64,000 nt of DNA from Streptomyces sp. NBRC 110035 (GCF_000829695.1 NZ_BBNN01000018.1:62001-126000), one strand, 5' to 3'; positions 1 through 10,809 are shown, counted from the first letter of the stretch. Program-made: numbers and translations. Notes: a model not told the origin generated them from the letters alone.

Positions 1-87
1 CCGGGCCCTGCGTCGTGTCTGCCGCGTCTGCCGCAATACGTGTCACTCGTTCGAGTCCTCCAGCGCGCCGCAGTTGACGAGTCTTCC

Positions 88-93
88 TAGCGT
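88..93 (+). promoter_or_regulatory. -10 box of a probably leaderless promoter
   Basis: TAGCGT lies six bases before the ATG at 100, so transcription should begin at or beside the start codon. A TTGACG at 74-79 is only eight bases upstream and cannot be its -35 partner; no other -35 is convincing. Confidence 0.4.
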
Positions 94-99
94 GAGCTC

Positions 100-1359
100 A
101 TGAGACGTGATCCGCGAAACCGCACTGCCGTCGGCTGCGCGCTGCTGGTGATCGCCCTGGGCGCGGGCGCCACCGGCTGCTCCTCCGGCGGCGATCCGCT
201 GTCCGCCGAGCCCTATGACGCGACGGACCGGATCAGCTTCAGCGGCCCCTCCGAAGGGAAGAAGGCCGACCCCGACAAGCCCCTGGAGCTCGGCGCCGAG
301 GACTCCGACGAGCACATCACCGACGTCACGGCCGTGGACGCCGCGGGCCGCCACGTGGCGGGCGAACTCGCCGCCGACGGCAGCCGCTGGCACAGCACCT
401 CCCCGCTCGCCGCCGACGCCGACTACACGGTCCGGGTCAGCACCGAGGACGAGGACGGGGCGCGGGGCCGCAAGGTCCTCACCTTCACCACCGGCAAGCC
501 CGCCGCCGCCAAGAGCCTCGGGGTCACCTTCGGCCCCGGAAGGGGCACCTACGGCGTCGGCCAGCCGCTCACCGCCGAGCTGACCGCGCCGGTCCGGGAC
601 CCCGCCCAGCGCGCCGTCGTGGAACGCGGCCTGAAGGTGTCCTCCACGCCCGCGGCGGACGGCGCCTGGCACTGGGTGGACGACAAGCTGCTCCACTTCC
701 GCCCGAAGGACTACTGGCCCGAGAACGCCACCGTCAGGATGCGCAGCAACCTGGAGGGCATCCGGATCGGCGACCGGCTGAGGGGCACCAGGACCGCGTC
801 ACTGACCCTCAGAACCGGCGACCGGGTCATAGCCGTCGCCGACGTCGCGGCACACCGGCTGAAGGTCTACAAGAGCGGCGAGGAGATCAGGACGATCCCC
901 GTCACCGCCGGCAAGCCCGGCTTCGAGACCCGCAACGGCGTCAAGGTCGTCCTCGCCAAGGAACGCCTCGTACGGATGCGCAGCACCAGCATAGGCATCG
1001 CCGAGGGCTCCTCCGAGTCGTACGACATGCCGGTCCACTTCGCCACCAGGGTGACCTGGAGCGGCGAGTACGTGCACGCCGCCCCCTGGTCCGTCGGCTC
1101 CCAGGGCTACGCCAACGTCAGCCACGGCTGCGTGGGCATGAGCACCGGCGACGCCGAGTGGTTCTTCGACACGTTCGGCCAGGGCGACCTCGTCGAGGTC
1201 GTCAACTCGGACGGCGACACCATGGAACCGTTCGGCAACGGCTTCGGCGACTGGAACCTCAGCTGGGACCAGTGGCGCGAGGGCAGCGCCCTGACGGGCG
1301 GCACCGGGACCGCTTCCACCTCCGAGGAGAAGGCACGCCTGCGCCCCCAGTCGGTGTGA
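100..1359 (+). CDS. L,D-transpeptidase lipoprotein (YkuD domain)
   Basis: Predicted peptidoglycan L,D-transpeptidase anchored to the outer face of the membrane, making 3-3 cross-links. The 419-residue product begins with a lipoprotein signal: basic start, hydrophobic stretch and a lipobox ending at Cys27 (ATGC). The first half resembles the Ig-like domains found in actinobacterial L,D-transpeptidases. The YkuD catalytic motif SHGCVGMS places His342 and the nucleophile Cys344, preceded by VHAAPWS. The C-terminal tail after about residue 370 ([15 protein letters not shown]) is also typical of the family. The ATG sits just after a -10 box, so the message may be leaderless. Family assignment is secure; which cross-links it makes in the cell is inference. 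Confidence 0.9.
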   Translation: MRRDPRNRTAVGCALLVIALGAGATGCSSGGDPLSAEPYDATDRISFSGPSEGKKADPDKPLELGAEDSDEHITDVTAVDAAGRHVAGELAADGSRWHSTSPLAADADYTVRVSTEDEDGARGRKVLTFTTGKPAAAKSLGVTFGPGRGTYGVGQPLTAELTAPVRDPAQRAVVERGLKVSSTPAADGAWHWVDDKLLHFRPKDYWPENATVRMRSNLEGIRIGDRLRGTRTASLTLRTGDRVIAVADVAAHRLKVYKSGEEIRTIPVTAGKPGFETRNGVKVVLAKERLVRMRSTSIGIAEGSSESYDMPVHFATRVTWSGEYVHAAPWSVGSQGYANVSHGCVGMSTGDAEWFFDTFGQGDLVEVVNSDGDTMEPFGNGFGDWNLSWDQWREGSALTGGTGTASTSEEKARLRPQSV

Positions 1360-1388
1360 GCACCGGCCGGCAGGCTCCAGGACAGGCC

Positions 1389-1790
1389 CTAAGCGTTCAG
1401 GGCGTGCTTCTCGCGCAGCAGGGAGGCGAGGGCCGAGGCGAACTCCACCGGCTCCACCGGCAGCGTCACGGCGGCCTCCGCGCGGCTCCAGGTGGCCAGC
1501 CAGGCGTCCTGGGGACGGCCGATGAGCAGCAGCACCGGCGGGCACCGGAAGATCTCGTCCTTGATCTGCCGGCACACGCCCATGCCGCCCACGGGAGTCG
1601 ACTCGCCGTCCAGGACGCAGACGTCGATCCCGCCCCGCTCCAGCTCCTTGAGGACGGCCGGGAGGGTCGCGCACTCCACGAACTCCACGACGGGCACGTC
1701 CGGGGCGGGCCGCCGGCCGGTGGCGAGCCGCACCTGCTCCCGGGTGCCGGAATTGTCGCTGTAGACCAGCACCGTGGCGGTCGCCTGCAT
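1389..1790 (-). CDS. stand-alone atypical receiver-domain protein
   Basis: A 133-residue protein with the pattern of a CheY-like receiver: a first strand VLVYSDN, a third strand VCVLDGES whose Asp is the likely phosphoacceptor, and a fourth strand PPVLLLIG. No output domain follows. It departs from the family: the N-terminal acidic pair is reduced to one Asp, and where receivers carry a conserved Lys before Pro the sequence reads VTLPVEP. It may therefore be a pseudo-receiver that is not switched by phosphorylation in the usual way. The ATG is preceded by GGAGG. It is divergent from ctaE, so the 200-base gap between them holds both promoters. Fold fairly sure, function unknown. Confidence 0.75.
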   Translation of the reverse strand: MQATATVLVYSDNSGTREQVRLATGRRPAPDVPVVEFVECATLPAVLKELERGGIDVCVLDGESTPVGGMGVCRQIKDEIFRCPPVLLLIGRPQDAWLATWSRAEAAVTLPVEPVEFASALASLLREKHALNA

Positions 1791-1852
1791 TGTTCCTCCA
1801 CGCTTGTGAGGGGGCACGGCATCGTCGGGCACCAGTGGTGCCGATGGCGCGG

Positions 1853-1879
1853 ATGCTACCCCTTCCGGCAGCTTGTCAA
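1853..1879 (-). promoter_or_regulatory. promoter of the receiver-like gene
   Basis: On the minus strand a perfect TTGACA (1879-1874) is followed 15 bases later by TAGCAT (1858-1853), giving a leader of roughly 55 bases. The spacer is short for a HrdB promoter, so confidence is moderate. Confidence 0.4.
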
Positions 1880-1991
1880 CACTGGTTCGGACACCGCTTC
1901 GATGGGCCATCCGGGCAGTACAGGAGGGGCGGACACTCCGAACAGCACCCCCCGGGGTGAGGGCGGGATAAGCGACCGACATAATGTCGGC

Positions 1992-2603
1992 GTGGCGACA
2001 GCAACGACAGTAGACACCGGGCACGCGCACCCGTCGGTCAATCGACCGAACCTCACCAGCGTCGGAACCATCATCTGGCTGAGTTCCGAGCTGATGTTCT
2101 TCGCGGCCCTCTTCGCGATGTACTTCACCCTGCGATCGGTGACCGGCCCCGACTTCTGGTCGGAGAAGGCCGACACGCTGAACTTCCCGTTCGCGTTGAC
2201 GAACACCACGATCCTGGTGCTCTCCTCCCTCACCTGCCAGCTCGGCGTCTTCGCCGCCGAGCGCGGTGACGTGAAGAAGCTCCGGGCGTGGTTCATCGTC
2301 ACGTTCATCATGGGCGCGGTCTTCATCGGCGGTCAGGTCATCGAGTACACCGAGCTGGTCAAGCACGAGGGCCTGTCCCTCTCCTCCGACCCCTACGGCT
2401 CGGTCTTCTACCTGACCACCGGCTTCCACGGCCTGCACGTGCTGGGCGGTCTCTTCGCCTTCCTGCTCGTCCTGGGCCGGACCTACGCGGCTCGGAGGTT
2501 CACCCATGACCAGGCGACGGCGGCCATCGTCGTGTCCTACTACTGGCATTTCGTCGATGTCGTCTGGATCGGCCTCTTCGCCACGATCTACATGATCAAG
2601 TAG
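1992..2603 (+). CDS. ctaE: cytochrome c oxidase subunit III
   Basis: Membrane subunit of the aa3-type terminal oxidase. The 203-residue protein has five hydrophobic helices and lacks the first two helices of the long form, as in other actinobacteria. Family sequences visible are [17 protein letters not shown] near the start, FHGLHVLGG, and [15 protein letters not shown] at the end. The GTG at 1992 is chosen because it begins the conserved sequence and has a TAATGT/CATAAT -10 box just upstream (1980-1987), suggesting a leaderless message. It is followed after 79 bases by qcrC, the standard actinobacterial linkage reflecting the bcc-aa3 supercomplex. Confidence 0.95.
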   Translation: MATATTVDTGHAHPSVNRPNLTSVGTIIWLSSELMFFAALFAMYFTLRSVTGPDFWSEKADTLNFPFALTNTTILVLSSLTCQLGVFAAERGDVKKLRAWFIVTFIMGAVFIGGQVIEYTELVKHEGLSLSSDPYGSVFYLTTGFHGLHVLGGLFAFLLVLGRTYAARRFTHDQATAAIVVSYYWHFVDVVWIGLFATIYMIK

Positions 2604-2682
2604 GCGGACCCGAATCCGCGCGCTCGAAGAAGCGCACCCACCAGAAGCATCGACGCAGAAGATCCTGACACCGGGGTAATCC

Positions 2683-3495
2683 GTGAAAAAGCTCTCCGCA
2701 CGACGACGCCACCCGTTGGCGGCGCTCGTCGTTCTGCTCCTCGCGCTGGCATGTACCGGGGGGCTGTACGCCGTGTTCGCACCCGCGAGCAAGGCGCAGG
2801 CCGACGAAACCGCCCAATCCCTCACCATCGAGGAGGGCAAGAAGCTCTACGCGGTCGGCTGTGCCAGCTGCCACGGCACCGGTGGGCAGGGCACCAGCGA
2901 CGGCCCCAGCCTGGTGGGCGTGGGCGCGGCGGCCGTCGACTTCCAGGTGGCCACCGGCCGTATGCCGGCCGCCACCTCGCAGGCCGCGCAGCTTCCGAAG
3001 AAGAAGGCCGTCTACACCCAGGCCGAGATCGACCAGCTGGCGGCGTACATCGCCTCCCTGGGCGCAGGCCCGGCCGTCCCCACCGAGGAGCAGTACGGCC
3101 CCGAGGGCGCCGACATCGCCAAGGGCGGTGAGCTGTTCCGCAACAACTGCGCGCAGTGCCACAACTTCACCGGCAAGGGCGGTGCGCTCACGCACGGGAA
3201 GTACGCCCCGAACCTCGAGGACGTGGACCCCAAGCACATCTACCAGGCCATGCTGACCGGCCCGCAGAACATGCCTTCCTTCCCCGACGGTTCGCTGTCG
3301 GAGCAGAACAAGAAGGACGTCATCGCCTACGTCAAGACGGTCAACAGCGATGACAGCGTGAACCCCGGCGGGCTGTCGCTGGGCGGGCTCGGTCCTGTCT
3401 CCGAGGGCCTGTTCGCGTGGGTCTTCGGCCTCGGCGCGCTGATCGCGGTCGCCGTCTGGGTCGCAGCTCGGACCGCAAAGGCCAGGAAGTCATGA
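2683..3495 (+). CDS. qcrC: di-haem cytochrome c subunit of the bc1 complex
   Basis: Carries electrons from the Rieske centre to cytochrome oxidase within the bcc-aa3 supercomplex, replacing the separate cytochrome c of other bacteria. The 270 residues comprise an N-terminal membrane anchor (about 12-35), two cytochrome c domains with haem motifs CASCH at 60-64 and CAQCH at 156-160, and a C-terminal helix (about 238-262). Likely axial methionines lie in GRMPA and NMPSFP. It starts with GTG; its TGA overlaps the ATG of qcrA by four bases, so translation is coupled. Confidence 0.96.
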   Translation: MKKLSARRRHPLAALVVLLLALACTGGLYAVFAPASKAQADETAQSLTIEEGKKLYAVGCASCHGTGGQGTSDGPSLVGVGAAAVDFQVATGRMPAATSQAAQLPKKKAVYTQAEIDQLAAYIASLGAGPAVPTEEQYGPEGADIAKGGELFRNNCAQCHNFTGKGGALTHGKYAPNLEDVDPKHIYQAMLTGPQNMPSFPDGSLSEQNKKDVIAYVKTVNSDDSVNPGGLSLGGLGPVSEGLFAWVFGLGALIAVAVWVAARTAKARKS

Positions 3496-4550
3496 GTAGC
3501 CAAGAGACTCCCGAAGAGAAGCTGCCCGCAGGGCAGGACACCGCGTACGGCGCGGTGCGCGTCGCGGACGAGAAGAACCCGTTCGCCGACCCGGGGCTGC
3601 CGCCCCACGAGCCGCGTGTCCAGGACATCGACGAGCGGGCCGCCAAGCGGTCCGAGCGTACGGTCGCCCTCCTGTTCACGCTGTCGATGCTGGCCACCGT
3701 CGGCTTCATCGCCTCGTTCGTGACGATCCCGGTCGACGCGTCCGTCTACATCTTCCCGCTCGGTCACATCAGCGCGCTGAACTTCGCGCTCGGCATGACC
3801 CTCGGCGTCGCCCTGTTCGCCATCGGCGCCGGCGCGGTCCACTGGGCCCGCACGCTGATGTCGGACCACGAGATCGCCGACGAGCGGCACCCGGTCTCCG
3901 CGTCGCCGGAGGTCCGTGAGCAGGTCATGGACGACTTCCGCCAGGGCGCGAAGGAGTCGGTGCTCGGACGGCGCAAGCTGATCCGCAACACGATGTTCGG
4001 CGCGCTGGCCCTGTTCCCGCTCTCCGGAGTGGTCCTGCTGCGCGACCTCGGGCCGCTGCCCGGCACCTCGCTCCGTCACACCCTGTGGGCCAAGGGCAAG
4101 CTGCTCATCAACATGAACACGAACGAGCCCATGCGGCCGTCCGACATCATCGTGGGCTCGCTGACCTTCGCCAAGCCCGAGGGCCTGGACGAGCACGAGC
4201 ACGGGTTCCTGAACGAGATCGCCAAGGCCGCCCTGATGATCGTCCGTATCCAGCCGGAGGACATCAAGGACAAGCGCGAGCTCGAGTGGTCGCACGAGGG
4301 CATCGTCGCGTACTCGAAGATCTGCACCCACGTCGGCTGCCCGATCTCCCTGTACGAGCAGCAGACGCACCACGCGCTGTGCCCCTGCCACCAGTCCACC
4401 TTCGACCTCTCCGACGGGGCCCGGGTCATCTTCGGTCCCGCCGGTCACGCCCTGCCGCAGCTGCGCATCGGTGTGAACGACGAGGGCTATCTCGAGGCGC
4501 TCGGCGACTTCGAGGAGCCCGTCGGTCCTGCATTCTGGGAGCGCGGATGA
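3492..4550 (+). CDS. qcrA: Rieske iron-sulfur subunit of the bc1 complex
   Basis: Takes electrons from menaquinol and passes them to QcrC. The 352-residue protein is of the long actinobacterial type with three transmembrane helices in its N-terminal half (about 60-80, 95-120 and 175-195) before the Rieske domain. The cluster motifs are CTHVGC at 278-283 and CPCH at 297-300: Cys278, His280, Cys297 and His300 bind the 2Fe-2S cluster, and Cys283 and Cys299 form the usual disulfide. Both ends overlap neighbours by ATGA (qcrC before, qcrB after), indicating tight translational coupling. Confidence 0.97.
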   Translation: MSSQETPEEKLPAGQDTAYGAVRVADEKNPFADPGLPPHEPRVQDIDERAAKRSERTVALLFTLSMLATVGFIASFVTIPVDASVYIFPLGHISALNFALGMTLGVALFAIGAGAVHWARTLMSDHEIADERHPVSASPEVREQVMDDFRQGAKESVLGRRKLIRNTMFGALALFPLSGVVLLRDLGPLPGTSLRHTLWAKGKLLINMNTNEPMRPSDIIVGSLTFAKPEGLDEHEHGFLNEIAKAALMIVRIQPEDIKDKRELEWSHEGIVAYSKICTHVGCPISLYEQQTHHALCPCHQSTFDLSDGARVIFGPAGHALPQLRIGVNDEGYLEALGDFEEPVGPAFWERG

Positions 4551-6208
4551 GTACCACGACCAGCACCACGAATCCGTCCGGCGCCGACGGGCCGGGCCGC
4601 TCCCGCGGGAAGGCCCCGGCCGGCGAACGGGTCGCCGACTGGGCCGACGGCCGGCTGGGGATCTATTCCCTGGCCAAGGCCAACATGCGCAAGATCTTCC
4701 CCGACCACTGGTCGTTCATGCTGGGTGAGATCTGCCTCTACAGCTTCCTCGTCATCATCCTCACGGGTGTGTACCTGACGCTGTTCTTCCACCCGTCGAT
4801 GAACGAGGTGGAGTACCACGGCAGCTACATCCCGATGCAGGGCCAGCTGATGAGCGAGGCCTACAAGTCGACGCTCGACATCAGCTTCGACGTCCGCGGC
4901 GGTCTGCTGATCCGGCAGATCCACCACTGGGCCGCGCTGGTGTTCCTGGCCGGCATGTTCGTGCACATGATGCGCGTCTTCTTCACCGGAGCGTTCCGCA
5001 AGCCGCGTGAGATCAACTGGCTGTTCGGCTTCCTGCTGTTCGTCCTCGGCATGTTCACCGGCTTCACCGGCTACTCCCTGCCGGACGACCTGCTCTCCGG
5101 CACCGGCATCCGCTTCATGGAGGGCGCGATCCTGTCCGTGCCGATCGTCGGCACGTACATCGCGTTCTTCCTGTTCGGCGGGGAGTTCCCGGGGGACGAC
5201 TTCATCGCCCGGTTCTACTCGGTCCACATCCTGCTGCTGCCGGGCATCATGCTCGGCCTCGTGGTGGCGCACCTGATCCTGGTCTTCTACCACAAGCACA
5301 CGCAGTTCGCGGGTCCCGGCAAGACCAACAACAACGTCGTCGGCATGCCGCTGCTGCCGGTGTACATGGCGAAGGCCGGAGGCTTCTTCTTCCTGGTCTT
5401 CGGCGTGCTGGCCGCCGTCTCGGCGATCGCGACGATCAACCCGATCTGGAACATCGGCCCCTACCGGCCGGACATGGTCTCCACCGGAGCCCAGCCCGAC
5501 TGGTACATGGGCTTCTCCGAGGGCCTGATCCGTGTGATGCCGGGCTGGGAGATCAACTTCTGGGGTCACACGCTCGTCCTGGGTGTGTTCGTCCCGCTGA
5601 TGATCTTCCCGCTGGTGCTGGTGGCCATCGCGGTCTACCCGTTCATCGAGTCCTGGGTCACCGGCGACAAGCGCGAGCACCACATCCTGGACCGCCCGCG
5701 CAACGCCCCGACGCGCACCGCCTTCGGTGTCGCGTGGATCACCTGGTATTTCGTGCTCCTCGTCGGTGGTGGCAACGACCTGTGGGCCACGCACTTCAAC
5801 CTGTCGATCAACGCGATCACCTGGTTCGTGCGTATCGCCTTCTTCGTCGCGCCGGTCGTCGCGTTCATCGTCACCAAGCGGATCTGCCTCGGCCTCCAGC
5901 GCCGGGACCGGGACAAGGTGCTGCACGGCCGCGAGTCGGGCATCATCAAGCGCCTGCCGCACGGTGAGTTCATCGAGGTCCACGAGCCGCTCAGCCAGGA
6001 GCAGCTGCACACCCTCACGGCGCACGAGCAGTACCAGCCGGCCGAGCTCGGCCCGCTCGTCGACGAGAACGGAGTCGAGCGCAAGGTGAAGCCGCTGGAG
6101 AAGCTGCGCGCCAAGCTCAGCAAGGGCTACTACGGCGAGGAGTCCCAGATCCCGAAGCCGACCGTCGAGGAGTACAAGGAGATCACGAGCGGCCACGGCC
6201 ACCACTGA
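4547..6208 (+). CDS. qcrB: cytochrome b subunit of the bc1 complex
   Basis: Menaquinol-oxidising membrane subunit carrying two b haems. The 553-residue product has the cytochrome b core with the paired haem-ligand helices visible in [18 protein letters not shown] and, further on, [29 protein letters not shown] motif matches the quinol-site region (the PEWY equivalent is PDWY, as in actinobacteria). Residues beyond about 440 form the extended hydrophilic tail common in actinobacteria. It is the last gene of the operon, followed 58 bases later by a strong hairpin. Confidence 0.97.
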   Translation: MSTTTSTTNPSGADGPGRSRGKAPAGERVADWADGRLGIYSLAKANMRKIFPDHWSFMLGEICLYSFLVIILTGVYLTLFFHPSMNEVEYHGSYIPMQGQLMSEAYKSTLDISFDVRGGLLIRQIHHWAALVFLAGMFVHMMRVFFTGAFRKPREINWLFGFLLFVLGMFTGFTGYSLPDDLLSGTGIRFMEGAILSVPIVGTYIAFFLFGGEFPGDDFIARFYSVHILLLPGIMLGLVVAHLILVFYHKHTQFAGPGKTNNNVVGMPLLPVYMAKAGGFFFLVFGVLAAVSAIATINPIWNIGPYRPDMVSTGAQPDWYMGFSEGLIRVMPGWEINFWGHTLVLGVFVPLMIFPLVLVAIAVYPFIESWVTGDKREHHILDRPRNAPTRTAFGVAWITWYFVLLVGGGNDLWATHFNLSINAITWFVRIAFFVAPVVAFIVTKRICLGLQRRDRDKVLHGRESGIIKRLPHGEFIEVHEPLSQEQLHTLTAHEQYQPAELGPLVDENGVERKVKPLEKLRAKLSKGYYGEESQIPKPTVEEYKEITSGHGHH

Positions 6209-6266
6209 TCCCCTCACCGCCTCAACCGCCTTCCCAGGCGGCAGGCGGCCAAGTCGCCACACGACT

Positions 6267-6307
6267 GCGAAGGGCCCCCGTCCGAGGACCGGACGGGGGC
6301 CCTTCGC
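6267..6307 (+). terminator. hairpin terminator after qcrB
   Basis: A perfect 17-base-pair stem (6267-6283 with 6291-6307) and a seven-base loop, without a T tract, as is usual in Streptomyces. It ends the ctaE-qcrCAB operon. Confidence 0.8.
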
Positions 6308-6405
6308 CGTGCCCCGGGGTCGATAGGGTGGTGGCGGAACCCCAGCCATCCGTCCGTCGAAGACCCATCTGTCTGCCGAGGACGTCGAGGACCCAGGAGC
6401 GGCCG

Positions 6406-7470
6406 ATGAGCGCTGTGACCCCCGCAGGAGGCAACACCGCGGCGGGCCGCTCCTGGCCCGCCCTGCTGAACGGTCTGCTCGACGGCCACGACCTGTCCGC
6501 CGACGACACCGCCTGGGCGATGGACCTGATCATGCGTGGTGAGGCCACCGACGCGCAGATCGCCGGGTTCGCCGTCTCCCTGCGGGCCAAGGGCGAGACG
6601 GTCGAGGAGATCACCGGCTGCGTCCGGGCGATGTACGACCACGCCATCGGCATCGAGGTGCCCGGCGAGACCGTCGACATCGTCGGCACCGGCGGCGACG
6701 GCGCCAGGACGGTGAACATCTCCACGATGTCCTCCGTCGTCGTCGCCGGCACCGGGGCGAAGGTCGTCAAGCACGGCAACCGGGCCGCCTCCTCCGCGTC
6801 CGGCGCCTCCGATGTCCTCGAGAAGCTCGGCGTCAACCTGGAGCTGACCCCGCAGCGGGTCGCCGAGGTCGCCGAGGAGGCCGGGATCACCTTCTGCTTC
6901 GCGGTGAAGTTCCACCCGGCGCTGCGCCATGTGGCCGCCGCGCGAGGACAGCTGGGCATCCGGACGGTGTTCAACTTCCTCGGCCCGCTGGCCAACCCGG
7001 CCCGGGTCAGGGCCCAGGCCGTCGGGGTCGCCGACCGGAGGATGGCTCCGATCATGGCCGGCGTGTTCGCCGGGCGCGGCCACTCCTCGCTGGTGTTCCG
7101 CGGCGACGACGGCCTCGACGAGCTGACCACCACCGGCCCCTCGACCGTGTGGGTGGTCCGGGACGGCGAGGTGACCGAGGAGCGCTTCGACCCGCGCGAC
7201 GTCGGCATCGAGCCCGTGCCCCTGGAGGCCCTGCGCGGCGCCGACGCCTCGTACAACGCGGAGGTCGCCCGGCGGGTCCTGGACGGCGAGCGCGGCCCGG
7301 TGCGGGACGCGGTGCTGCTGAACTCGGCGGCGGCGCTGGTGGCGCTCGAGCCGGGCACGGGGACGCTGGCGGAGCAGATCCGGGCCGGGATGGCCAAGGC
7401 CGCCGCATCGGTCGACTCGGGCGCCGCCCGGCGGGTTCTGGAGCGCTGGGTGCTGGCCAGCAACGCGTGA
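6406..7470 (+). CDS. trpD: anthranilate phosphoribosyltransferase
   Basis: Second step of tryptophan synthesis: anthranilate plus PRPP gives phosphoribosyl-anthranilate. The 354-residue length is normal. Visible family motifs are the PRPP-binding GTGGDG at 94-99, the following [14 protein letters not shown], and [15 protein letters not shown] from residue 122, with NFLGPLANP further on. The ATG at 6406 is preceded by AGGAGC. A TAGGGT at 6324-6329 is a possible -10 box. It is not beside other trp genes; the nearest pathway partners here are trpEG and DAHP synthase about 25 kb away. Adjacency to qcrB is conserved in actinobacteria. Confidence 0.96.
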   Translation: MSAVTPAGGNTAAGRSWPALLNGLLDGHDLSADDTAWAMDLIMRGEATDAQIAGFAVSLRAKGETVEEITGCVRAMYDHAIGIEVPGETVDIVGTGGDGARTVNISTMSSVVVAGTGAKVVKHGNRAASSASGASDVLEKLGVNLELTPQRVAEVAEEAGITFCFAVKFHPALRHVAAARGQLGIRTVFNFLGPLANPARVRAQAVGVADRRMAPIMAGVFAGRGHSSLVFRGDDGLDELTTTGPSTVWVVRDGEVTEERFDPRDVGIEPVPLEALRGADASYNAEVARRVLDGERGPVRDAVLLNSAAALVALEPGTGTLAEQIRAGMAKAAASVDSGAARRVLERWVLASNA

Positions 7471-7503
7471 CGAGCCGCGTACGAGCGGTACGGCAGGTGT
7501 GAG

Positions 7504-7539
7504 GGCGCGGTCCGGTCCGTCCAGGAGCCGGACCGCGCC
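7504..7539 (+). terminator. hairpin terminator after trpD
   Basis: Twelve-base-pair perfect arms (7504-7515 and 7528-7539) round a 12-base loop, 34 bases after the trpD stop and before the riboswitch promoter. Confidence 0.7.
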
Positions 7540-7570
7540 TTGCGCGTGCCGCAGGCCCGTGTGGCAAGAT
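7540..7570 (+). promoter_or_regulatory. possible promoter of the SAM-IV riboswitch transcript
   Basis: TTGCGC (7540-7545) and CAAGAT (7565-7570) are separated by 19 bases and would start transcription close to 7577, at the first bases of the riboswitch. The spacing is at the long end. Confidence 0.35.
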
Positions 7571-7578
7571 GTGGGACC

Positions 7579-7690
7579 AGGTCATGAGCGACAGCCATCA
7601 GGCCCCGGCCGGCTGTCCGGCAACCCTCCGTCCGTGGCGGGGTGCCCCGGGTGAGGACCAGGCCGTGAGCAGCAGGGCTCGCGGCAAGCG
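7579..7690 (+). ncRNA. SAM-IV-type S-adenosylmethionine riboswitch
   Basis: The leader matches the SAM-IV aptamer known from Streptomyces: GGTCATGAGCGACAGCC, then CCGGCTGTCCGGCAACCCTC, then GGCGGGGTGCCCCGGGTGAG closing with GGACCAGG. GGTC at 7580-7583 can pair with GACC at 7656-7659 to form P1. It precedes the class V aminotransferase gene by about 200 bases. Downstream lie a 14-base palindrome CACTCGATCGAGTG (7702-7715) and flanking arms GGACCCCT/AGGGGTCC (7692-7699, 7723-7730), which could form the expression platform. The assignment is from remembered consensus; a covariance-model search would settle it. Confidence 0.85.
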
Positions 7691-7691
7691 C

Positions 7692-7730
7692 GGACCCCTC
7701 GCACTCGATCGAGTGAGACACCAGGGGTCC
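7692..7730 (+). promoter_or_regulatory. hairpin downstream of the riboswitch (candidate expression platform)
   Basis: Outer arms GGACCCCT and AGGGGTCC enclose a perfect palindrome CACTCGATCGAGTG at 7702-7715. Its position after the SAM-IV aptamer suggests a switchable stem, but no U tract follows and the start codon is 170 bases away, so the mechanism is open. Confidence 0.45.
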
Positions 7731-7899
7731 TGGTCGTTCGAGGGAGCCTTCCGTTGAGCAAGCGAATGCGTTAGGGCGCTTCTGACGGGCCTTTCCAGGC
7801 CGCAGAGCCCCGCCTCCGCAGATTCCTCCTCGTCTTCTCCCACGCTCGAGCCGTGTGTGCCCGCGTGGTGATTCCGCCTGCTGCCACGGGAGTCCAGCC

Positions 7900-9315
<1,416 letters not shown>

Positions 9316-9400
9316 GCCCCGGCCGCCCGCCCCGGTCCGTGCGTCCCCCCGCGGCCCCCTCTGCCGTACCGGGCGGCCCGGGCGCCTCGGGCCGGCCCGC

Positions 9401-9682
9401 TCAGCTGTCCAGACCGATCGCGAACGCGGCCTGCAGGTCGTGCTGCGAGTACGTACGGAACGCCACGTGCGTGTCCGTGCCCTCCACGCCCGGGATCTTG
9501 TTGATCCGGCCCGGGATGACCTCCGCCAGGTCCTCGTGCTCCCTGACCCGGACCATGGCGATCAGGTCGTAGGTGCCGGTGACGGAGAAGACCTCGCTGA
9601 CACTGTCCAGCGCGGCGATCCGCTCCGCGATCTCGGGGATCCGGTCCACGCTGGTCTTGATGAGGACGATCGCGGTGATCAC
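9401..9682 (-). CDS. small Lrp/AsnC ligand-binding-domain protein
   Basis: A 93-residue protein consisting only of the RAM (amino-acid-binding) domain of the Lrp/AsnC family, without a helix-turn-helix. Typical sequences are AIVLIKTS, SVTGTYDLIAMVRV and the conserved beta-strand ending THVAFRTYS. Such stand-alone domains oligomerise and may sense small molecules. Its GTG start overlaps the TGA of the rhomboid gene by four bases, so the two are translationally coupled. Function beyond the domain is unknown. Confidence 0.85.
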   Translation of the reverse strand: MITAIVLIKTSVDRIPEIAERIAALDSVSEVFSVTGTYDLIAMVRVREHEDLAEVIPGRINKIPGVEGTDTHVAFRTYSQHDLQAAFAIGLDS

Positions 9683-10413
9683 TGCTGGTTCTCTCCCTCG
9701 GGGGCCGGAGCTGGGGTCGTCCTCACTGTAGTCGCCGCCGTGGACCGCACCCACGCCCAGCAGAAGCCCAGCACGAAGCCCACCAGGTGGGCCAGGTACG
9801 CCACCCCCGGCCCGTCGGAGGCCCGTCCCGCCGCCAGCCACTGCAGTGCCGCCCAGAACGGCAGCACCACCCAGGCGGGGAAGCGCACCGGCAGGAAGAA
9901 CAGGAACGGCAGCAGACTGGTCACCCGCGCCCGGGGGAACAGGAAGAGGAACGCGCCGAGGACCCCCGAGATCGCCCCCGAGGCGCCGACCAGGGACTGC
10001 GTCGCGTCCGCGTTGGCGGCGGCGTACCCGAGCAGGGCGAGGTAGCCGCAGCCGGCGTAGAACAGGAAGAACCGCAGGTGGCCCATCCGTGCCTCGGTCA
10101 TCGTCCCGAAGACGTGGAGGAAGAGCATGTTGCCGAGCAGATGTACCCAGCTGCCGTGGACGAACAGGGCCGTGGCGGGAGTGAGAACGCTCCAGAGGGA
10201 TCCCTCGAACACGTCTGCGGGGATCACGCCCCAGTGGCGGAAGTAGCCGCGCTGCGCGGCGAGCAGCTCGTCCCCGGTCCCGTACCCCGGATCGAGCCCC
10301 GAGGCCGGACCGATCAGGAAGACCAGGCAGCATGCGGCGATGAGGGTGTGGGTCACCGGCGCCGAGGGGCGTTTCAGTGCCCCGGAAACCGTCGCGCCCC
10401 AGTTGCGGATCAT
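9679..10413 (-). CDS. rhomboid family intramembrane serine protease
   Basis: A 244-residue polytopic membrane protein with the rhomboid active-site set: HLLGN at 91-95 (Asn95 for the oxyanion), the nucleophile Ser145 in GASGAISG, and His209 in AHLVGFVLG, forming the Ser-His dyad. It should cleave transmembrane substrates in the cell membrane. The ATG at 10413 begins the conserved MIRNWG; upstream in-frame starts extend into poorly conserved sequence. A TATGGT at 10448-10443 could be its -10 box. It is followed by the overlapping Lrp-like gene. Confidence 0.9.
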   Translation of the reverse strand: MIRNWGATVSGALKRPSAPVTHTLIAACCLVFLIGPASGLDPGYGTGDELLAAQRGYFRHWGVIPADVFEGSLWSVLTPATALFVHGSWVHLLGNMLFLHVFGTMTEARMGHLRFFLFYAGCGYLALLGYAAANADATQSLVGASGAISGVLGAFLFLFPRARVTSLLPFLFFLPVRFPAWVVLPFWAALQWLAAGRASDGPGVAYLAHLVGFVLGFCWAWVRSTAATTVRTTPAPAPEGENQQ

Positions 10414-10515
10414 GGACACAGAGCATGGCGTAACCGGACGCAACCATACAGACCGCCTCGCCGCCGTGGACGGGCGGGCGGCGAAGACCTGCCAGGCCGT
10501 AGGGTTACGTGCCAC

Positions 10516-10537
10516 ACGCGCCGGGTGCCCGGCGCGT
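10516..10537 (+). repeat. perfect palindrome in the zinc-ribbon gene leader
   Basis: Ten-base arms ACGCGCCGGG and CCCGGCGCGT are separated by only TG, lying just downstream of a TAGGGT -10 box (10500-10505) and 32 bases before the start. It could be an operator or a leader hairpin. Confidence 0.55.
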
Positions 10538-10569
10538 CACGGACACTGGAAGGAAGGCGAACAGCCACG

Positions 10570-10809
10570 ATGACGGTTCCCCTGCCGACTGCCTCGACAC
10601 GGTGGCGCTGCACCCTCTGCGGCAACCTCACCCGTTTCGACGTGACCCGCTCGTCCAAGGTCGTGGAGTACGTCCACCTCGATCTCGCCGGGGAGCCGAA
10701 GGTGGAGGAGCGCGAGGTCCTCGGTGAGACGATCGAGTCGGTGCGCTGCCGCTGGTGCAACGCCGTGGACCAGGTGGAACTCGTCGACAGGCCGGGCGCC
10801 GGCTCCTGA
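10570..10809 (+). CDS. small zinc-ribbon protein
   Basis: A 79-residue protein with a four-cysteine zinc-binding pattern: CTLC at 14-17 and CRWC at 60-63, separated by a beta-rich stretch. It has the appearance of a small actinobacterial zinc-ribbon protein of unknown function. The ATG is preceded by a GAAGGAAGG ribosome site. A NYN-domain gene follows after 65 bases in the same direction. Confidence 0.8.
   Translation: MTVPLPTASTRWRCTLCGNLTRFDVTRSSKVVEYVHLDLAGEPKVEEREVLGETIESVRCRWCNAVDQVELVDRPGAGS

Noticed and set aside
74..93. TTGACG and TAGCGT as a promoter pair at the window start
   Set aside because: Spacing is only eight bases, impossible for a normal sigma factor; only the -10 box is kept.
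4487..6349. A 620-codon minus-strand frame over qcrB
   Set aside because: Shadow of qcrB, full of Glu/Arg/Asp/His runs and without any recognisable domain.
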